Below, piece by piece: positions 60,018 through 64,000 of a DNA stretch of 64,000 nt (the stretch's first letter is position 1; every line of letters begins with the position of its first letter). The notes below the pieces were generated by a model. It had not been told where the DNA came from. It did not search any database and saw only the letters and a program-made list of their open reading frames with translations. Origin of the DNA: Streptomyces sp. CoH27 (GTDB lineage Bacteria; Actinomycetota; Actinomycetes; Streptomycetales; Streptomycetaceae). The position numbers and the translations under genes are program-made. The DNA lies in assembly GCF_020181035.1 (NCBI RefSeq), contig NZ_JAIQYY010000002.1, positions 215,828 through 279,827 of the forward strand. Reading direction: 5' to 3'.

Positions 60018-60054
60018 TTACCCCGGTCCTGTTGCCGTCGATTGGAGAAGGACG

Positions 60055-60155
60055 TTGCTCGTCTGAGGTCCTGAGGCATCGCGTCGCACCGGTGAGGTGT
60101 GTGCGCGGCGTACGACCTCGGCGTCCGAGCCGTCCTCCGGCACAGGCCGTTTTTT
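60055..60155 (+). promoter_or_regulatory. Attenuator leader: three-codon uORF then terminator with T6
   Basis: After the promoter, GGAGAAGGACG precedes a tiny ORF TTG-CTC-GTC-TGA (60055-60066, Met-Leu-Val). About 30 bp later come a long imperfect stem, GGTGTGTGCGCGG (60096-60108) with CCGGCACAGGCC (60137-60148), an inner CTCGG-CGT-CCGAG hairpin, and TTTTTT at 60150-60155. A T tract after a hairpin is rare in this genome. The arrangement fits ribosome-mediated attenuation: an antibiotic-stalled ribosome on the uORF would favour readthrough into the ABC-F gene. Confidence 0.65.
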
Positions 60156-60250
60156 CATGGCCTCCTCGTGCCCCAGACCCTTCGGTTCCCGCCTCGCGGT
60201 GTCTCCAGATGCGTCCACCCGACCGCACGCACCTTCCTTGCGAGGCCTCC

Positions 60251-61867
60251 ATGTCATCCTCTCTCACCTGTACGTCCCTGACCTTCACCTGGGCCGACGG
60301 CACCGCCGTCTTCGACGGCCTCGACATCGCCTTCGGTCCCGGCCGCACCGGGCTCGTCGGCGTCAACGGGTCGGGGAAATCAACCCTGTTGAAGCTGCTG
60401 GCCGGGGAACTCACCCCGACCGACGGCACCGTCAAGACGGCCGGCGAGGTCGGCTACCTCCCGCAGAACGTCACCCTCGACACCACCCTCCGCGTCGACC
60501 AGGCCCTCGGCATCGCCGGGAAACGGGCCGCGCTGCACGCCATCGAGGCAGGCGACGTCGCCGAGGAGCACTTCGAGACGGTCGGCGACGACTGGGACGT
60601 CGAGGAGCGCGCCCTGGTCACGCTCGGCGAGCTCGGTCTCGGCCACATCGGCCTGGACCGCACCGTCGGCGAGGTCTCCGGCGGCGAGTCGGTGCTGCTC
60701 CGGCTGGCCGCGCTGCTGCTGCGCCGCCCTGACGTGCTGCTGCTGGACGAACCCACCAACAACCTCGACCTGTACGCGCGCCGCCGGCTGTACCAGGCCG
60801 TCACCGCCTGGCCGGGCGTGCTCGTCGTGGTCAGCCACGACCGGGAACTGCTCGACCTGGTCGACCAGATCGCGGACCTGCGCTCCGGTGACGTCACTTG
60901 GTTCGGCGGCAACTTCTCGGCCTACGAGGAGGCCCTCGCCGTGGAGCAGGAGGCCGCTGAGCGGATGCTGCGCGTGGCCGAGGCGGATGTGCGCAAGCAG
61001 AAGCGCGAACTCGCCGACGCCCAGGTCAAATTGGCTCGCCGCAAGCGGTACGGACAGAAGATGTACGAGCAGAAGCGCGAGCCGAAGATCGTCATGGGTG
61101 CCCGCAAACGCGCCGCCCAGGAGTCCGCGGGCAAGCACCGCATCATGCACGAGGAGCGGCTCGCCGAGGCACGCGAGCGGCTGGACGAGGCGGTGGAGGC
61201 CGTACGGGACGACGACGAGATCCGCGTCGAACTGCCCTACACGGCCGTACCGCCCGGCCGTCAGGTGCTCACCCTGGAGAACCTGGGGCTGGCGTACGGG
61301 GCGCGCGTCGAGGGGATCCTCGATCTGCGCGGCCCGGAGCGGATCGCGCTCGTCGGCCGCAACGGCGCCGGGAAGACGACGCTGCTGCGGACCGTCGCCG
61401 GGGAACTGGCGCCGGCGGCCGGCGAGGCACGCGCGCACGTGCCGCTGCGTTTTCTGCCCCAGCGGCTGGATGTGCTGGACGACGAACTGACCGTCGCCGA
61501 GAACGTGGCCCGGTTCGCGCCGGGCGCCACCAACAACCGGATCCGGGCGCGCCTCGCCCGCTTCCTGTTCCGGGGCGCACGGGCCGACCAGAAGGCGGCC
61601 ACCCTGTCCGGCGGCGAGCGGTTCCGGGCGGCCCTGGCCGCGCTGATGCTCGCCGAGCCGGCACCTCAGCTGCTGCTGCTCGACGAGCCGACCAACAACC
61701 TCGACATGGCGAGCGTGCGGCAGCTGACCTCGGCCCTGGAGTCGTACGAGGGCGCGCTGCTCGTGGCCAGCCACGACATGCCGTTCCTGGAATCGATCGG
61801 CATCACCCGCTGGCTGCTGATGGAGGAGGGAGAGCTGAAGGAGACCACACCGCAGGACGTCGGGTGA
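60251..61867 (+). CDS. ABC-F family ATPase, antibiotic-resistance type
   Basis: A 538-residue twin-ABC protein without membrane spans. The first Walker A is GVNGSGKST (37-45), then VSGGESVLLRLAALLLRRPDVLLLDEPTNNLDLYAR. The linker is long and highly charged (VEQEAAERMLRVAEADVRKQKRELADAQVKLARRKRYG-type, to about 320) and would reach the ribosomal P/A sites. The second domain has GRNGAGKTT, LSGGERFRAALAAL and LLLDEPTNNLDM. The promoter and attenuator leader indicate induction by a ribosome-targeting drug. ATG 60251 follows GAGG by five bases. Confidence 0.9.
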   Translation: MSSSLTCTSLTFTWADGTAVFDGLDIAFGPGRTGLVGVNGSGKSTLLKLLAGELTPTDGTVKTAGEVGYLPQNVTLDTTLRVDQALGIAGKRAALHAIEAGDVAEEHFETVGDDWDVEERALVTLGELGLGHIGLDRTVGEVSGGESVLLRLAALLLRRPDVLLLDEPTNNLDLYARRRLYQAVTAWPGVLVVVSHDRELLDLVDQIADLRSGDVTWFGGNFSAYEEALAVEQEAAERMLRVAEADVRKQKRELADAQVKLARRKRYGQKMYEQKREPKIVMGARKRAAQESAGKHRIMHEERLAEARERLDEAVEAVRDDDEIRVELPYTAVPPGRQVLTLENLGLAYGARVEGILDLRGPERIALVGRNGAGKTTLLRTVAGELAPAAGEARAHVPLRFLPQRLDVLDDELTVAENVARFAPGATNNRIRARLARFLFRGARADQKAATLSGGERFRAALAALMLAEPAPQLLLLDEPTNNLDMASVRQLTSALESYEGALLVASHDMPFLESIGITRWLLMEEGELKETTPQDVG

Positions 61868-61941
61868 TCCCGCCGGGCCTGGGGACCGATAGGGCGGGAG
61901 CGGCACGGTCGCGACGTCTCAGGAGGGGCACAGCCTGACAA

Positions 61942-61958
61942 CGAGGGTTTTGCCCTCG
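61942..61958 (+). terminator. Weak hairpin after the ABC-F gene
   Basis: CGAGGG (61942-61947) and CCCTCG (61953-61958) enclose TTTTG. It is 75 bp past the ABC-F stop and may end that transcript. The region on to 62039 also holds a possible ddaH promoter (TTGCCC 61950-61955, CATGAT 61972-61977) and no gene. Confidence 0.4.
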
Positions 61959-62039
61959 CCCGAACGGGCTGCATGATGCTGAAACCGGCGCCGCGATCAC
62001 CGGCGCCGGAAACCGCACCACCGATTCGAAAGGCCCCTC

Positions 62040-62816
62040 GTGCCCAGCAAGAAGGCCCTCGTCCGCCGCCCCAGCCCCCGCCTGGCCGAAGGCCTGGTGA
62101 CGCACGTCGAGCGGGAGAAGGTCGATGTGGGGCTCGCCCTGGAGCAGTGGGACGCCTACGTCGAGGCCCTGCGCACGCACGGCTGGGAGACGATCGAGGT
62201 CGACCCGGAGGACGACTGCCCGGACTCGGTGTTCGTGGAGGACACCGTCGTCATGTACAAGAACGTGGCGTTGATCACCCGGCCCGGCGCCGAGTCCCGG
62301 CGCATGGAGACCGTGGGCGTCGAGGAGGCGGTGGCCCGCCTCGGCTGCTCGGTGAACTGGATATGGGAGCCGGGCACGCTGGACGGCGGCGACGTCCTGA
62401 AGGTCGGCGACACGATCTACGTCGGCCGGGGCGGGCGCACCAACGCGGCCGGCGTGCAGCAGCTGCGGGCCGCCTTCGAGCCGCTGGGCGCGCGCGTGGT
62501 GGCCGTCCCGGTGAGCCGGGTGCTGCATCTGAAGTCCGCGGTGACGGCGCTGCCCGACGGCACGGTGATCGGGCACATCCCGAAGCTGGACCGGCCCTCG
62601 CTGTTCCCGGGCTTCCTGTCGGTGCCTGAGGAGTCCGGCTCGCACGTGGTACTGCTGGGCGGCCACACCCTGCTGATGGCGGCGAGCGCCCCGAAGACTG
62701 CGGAGCTGCTGACCGATCTCGGCCACGAGGTCGTCACGGTCGACATCAGCGAGTTCGAGAAGCTGGAGGGCTGTGTGACCTGCCTCTCGGTGCGCCTGCG
62801 GGAGTTGTACGCCTGA
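62040..62816 (+). CDS. ddaH: Dimethylargininase (N(G),N(G)-dimethylarginine dimethylaminohydrolase)
   Basis: A 258-residue amidinotransferase-superfamily enzyme that hydrolyses methylated arginines to citrulline and methylamines. The catalytic Cys is near the C-terminus (EGCVTCLSVRLREL, probably C248), the His is in SRVLHLKSAVTAL, and acidic residues are in CPDSVFVEDTVVM and GTLDGGDVL. Start is GTG 62040. An arginine-deiminase-like substrate is possible, but length and motif spacing fit DDAH, which has been studied in Streptomyces. A strong terminator follows. Confidence 0.92.
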   Translation: MPSKKALVRRPSPRLAEGLVTHVEREKVDVGLALEQWDAYVEALRTHGWETIEVDPEDDCPDSVFVEDTVVMYKNVALITRPGAESRRMETVGVEEAVARLGCSVNWIWEPGTLDGGDVLKVGDTIYVGRGGRTNAAGVQQLRAAFEPLGARVVAVPVSRVLHLKSAVTALPDGTVIGHIPKLDRPSLFPGFLSVPEESGSHVVLLGGHTLLMAASAPKTAELLTDLGHEVVTVDISEFEKLEGCVTCLSVRLRELYA

Positions 62817-62836
62817 CCGCGCGATCCCGTCACTCC

Positions 62837-62870
62837 AACGGTCCTGGGACCTCGCCGTCCCAGGACCGTT
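62837..62870. terminator. Strong hairpin terminator after ddaH
   Basis: AACGGTCCTGGGAC (62837-62850) and GTCCCAGGACCGTT (62857-62870) pair over 14 bp with a six-base loop, 20 bp after the stop. Confidence 0.9.
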
Positions 62871-62950
62871 TCGCATGCCGCTGCGGGGAACACGCGGCGC
62901 TTCGAAAACCTGTGCCAGGGGTGCTGATCAGCGATCTTTACAGTGAACTT

Positions 62951-63000
62951 AACCTACGGCTTCGTAACCTACGGATTCGTAGCCTACGATCTCGTAGGTT
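62951..63000. promoter_or_regulatory. Three 15-bp repeats forming overlapping CCTACG/CGTAGG operators
   Basis: Units AACCTACGGCTTCGT (62951-62965), AACCTACGGATTCGT (62966-62980) and AGCCTACGATCTCGT (62981-62995) are followed by AGGTT. Each unit plus the next bases makes a palindrome; the last, CCTACGA-TC-TCGTAGG (62983-62998), is perfect. The block lies 67-116 bp upstream of the desaturase start, after a TTTACA (62937-62942) that could be a -35 box. Several phased repressor sites over one promoter are implied. Confidence 0.7.
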
Positions 63001-63066
63001 TCCCGGCACCGCTCGCCGGACCGCCCCCTTCCCTCCCTTCTTGCCCGGCGTCCCCCTGGAGTTCCC

Positions 63067-64000
63067 GTGACGATCACCACCCCTCACCTCGGCAGCCCGT
63101 CCGCCTGGACCGACGCGCGGCTGCTGTACGCACTGGAGGAAGTGGTCGAGAAGGAACTGAACCGGCATCTGCAGGTCGCCAAGGACTGGATGCCGCACGA
63201 GTACGTGCCCTGGAGCGACGGCCGCAACTTCCCGGGCCTGTTCGAGGACGGCGAGGCCTGGGACAAGGACCAGTCCAAGGTGACCGAGATCGGCCGGATC
63301 GCCCTCGTGGTCAATCTGCTCACCGAGGACAACCTGCCGAGCTACCACCACGAGATCGCCACGCTCTTCGGCCGCGACGGCGCCTGGGGCACCTGGGTGC
63401 ACCGCTGGACGGCCGAGGAGGGGCGGCACGGCATCGTGATGCGTGACTATCTGCTCACCTCGCGCGCGGTGGACCCCGACAAGCTGGAACAGTTCCGCAT
63501 GGCGCACATGAGCGAGGGCTTCGAGTCCGACAACGGGCACTCGATGCTGCACTCGATCGCCTACGTCGCCTTCCAGGAGCTGGCCACCCGGATCTCCCAC
63601 CGCAACACCGGCCACCAGTCCGGCGACCCGGTCTGCGACCGCATGCTCGCCCGCATCGCGACCGACGAGAACCTGCACATGGTCTTCTACCGCAACCTGC
63701 TGAAGGCCGCGTTCGAGCTCGCGCCGGACCTGACGATGCAGGCGGTCCGGGACGTCGTGGTGAACTTCCGGATGCCCGGCCACGGCATCCCCGGCTTCGA
63801 GCGGGCCGCCGCGCAGATGGCCATCGGCGAGGTCTACAACCTGCGCATCCACCACGACGACGTCCTGCAGCCCGTGCTGCGCTTCCTGAAGGTCATGGAG
63901 ATCGACGGCCTCGGCCCCGAGGGCCGTCAGGCGCAGGAGGAACTCGGCCTGTTCATGGGCGGGCTGAACGCCGAGGCCCTGAAGTTCGACGAGAAGCTGG
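63067..64000 (+). CDS. Acyl-[acyl-carrier-protein] desaturase (DesA-type), 3' end cut by window edge
   Basis: GTG 63067, five bases after GGAG, opens a frame still running at base 64000 (311 codons). It is a soluble ferritin-like di-iron desaturase that inserts a cis double bond into acyl-ACP. The diiron ligands are seen in TAEEGRHG (E117, E118, H121) and TDENLH (E201, H204), with earlier Glu residues in LLTEDNLPSYHHE. MSEGFESDNGHSMLHSIAYVAFQE is typical of the bacterial family. The triple operator upstream suggests tight control by membrane-lipid status. Confidence 0.92.
   Translation, partial: MTITTPHLGSPSAWTDARLLYALEEVVEKELNRHLQVAKDWMPHEYVPWSDGRNFPGLFEDGEAWDKDQSKVTEIGRIALVVNLLTEDNLPSYHHEIATLFGRDGAWGTWVHRWTAEEGRHGIVMRDYLLTSRAVDPDKLEQFRMAHMSEGFESDNGHSMLHSIAYVAFQELATRISHRNTGHQSGDPVCDRMLARIATDENLHMVFYRNLLKAAFELAPDLTMQAVRDVVVNFRMPGHGIPGFERAAAQMAIGEVYNLRIHHDDVLQPVLRFLKVMEIDGLGPEGRQAQEELGLFMGGLNAEALKFDEKL

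Overview
The window is high-GC actinobacterial DNA, almost certainly from a Streptomyces chromosome. The evidence is third-position G/C bias in every gene, frequent GTG and TTG starts, many ATGA/GTGA stop-start overlaps, -10 boxes placed for leaderless transcripts, an SsgA-like sporulation protein, and a complete Streptomyces-type hopanoid operon. From memory the gene order resembles the S. coelicolor region around SCO6720 to SCO6775, but I could not run a comparison.

Layout. 1-9 kb: accessory metabolism. An MBL-fold hydrolase (cut by the left edge) and a Glu/Leu/Phe/Val-type dehydrogenase diverge around a pair of matching inverted repeats. A TetR regulator, an SGNH hydrolase, an exported DUF6250-like protein, a GH36 alpha-galactosidase and a tyrosine phosphatase follow. 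8.5-9.7 kb: an XRE-cupin regulator coupled to a 40-residue membrane protein, behind twin operators, and a divergent small membrane protein. 9.7-22.6 kb: one tightly packed leftward operon for hopanoids. In transcription order it holds a tiny leader ORF, hpnC, hpnD, a 42-residue ORF, hpnE, a polyprenyl synthase, shc, hpnG, hpnH, ispG, dxs and an aminotransferase. It carries MEP-pathway genes, the prenyl chain synthase, the three-step squalene route, the cyclase and the C35 side-chain genes, so precursor supply and product formation are encoded together.

22.8-29.9 kb: a seven-gene leftward operon that I consider the most interesting part. It encodes a CDP-alcohol phosphotransferase with a 170-residue N-terminal extension, a LicC/IPCT-like nucleotidyltransferase, a glycerol-1-phosphate-dehydrogenase-like enzyme, a second CDP-alcohol phosphotransferase lacking the last motif aspartate, a family 2 glycosyltransferase and a Wzm/Wzt-type ABC exporter. 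The set looks like a pathway that makes, activates, assembles and exports a phosphodiester-linked (glyco)lipid or wall polymer. A GalE-like epimerase diverges from it and isopentenyl diphosphate isomerase follows.

32-42.8 kb: mixed housekeeping and regulatory genes (anti-sigma-type ATPase, enoyl-CoA hydratase, a PfpI plus GlxA pair, a decayed VOC gene, Tex, DinB, an ABC-F protein, an unrecognised protein and a D-amino-acid oxidase). 42.8-50.7 kb: intergenic repeats, two secreted peptidases, a PfkB kinase coupled to a macro-domain protein, an amino-acid permease and a MerR regulator. 50.7-55.4 kb: a beta-oxidation set (FadB-like, thiolase, CoA racemase) behind fatty-acid-type operators. 55.6-64 kb: an enoyl-reductase-like protein, endonuclease V, a YciI-like protein, an Asp-box protein, an SsgD-like protein, an ABC-F resistance-type gene behind a promoter, mini-uORF and terminator leader, dimethylargininase, and an acyl-ACP desaturase cut by the right edge. 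The desaturase promoter carries a CCTACG-N4-CGTAGG palindrome that also sits before the SGNH hydrolase at 4.3 kb, suggesting a shared regulator.
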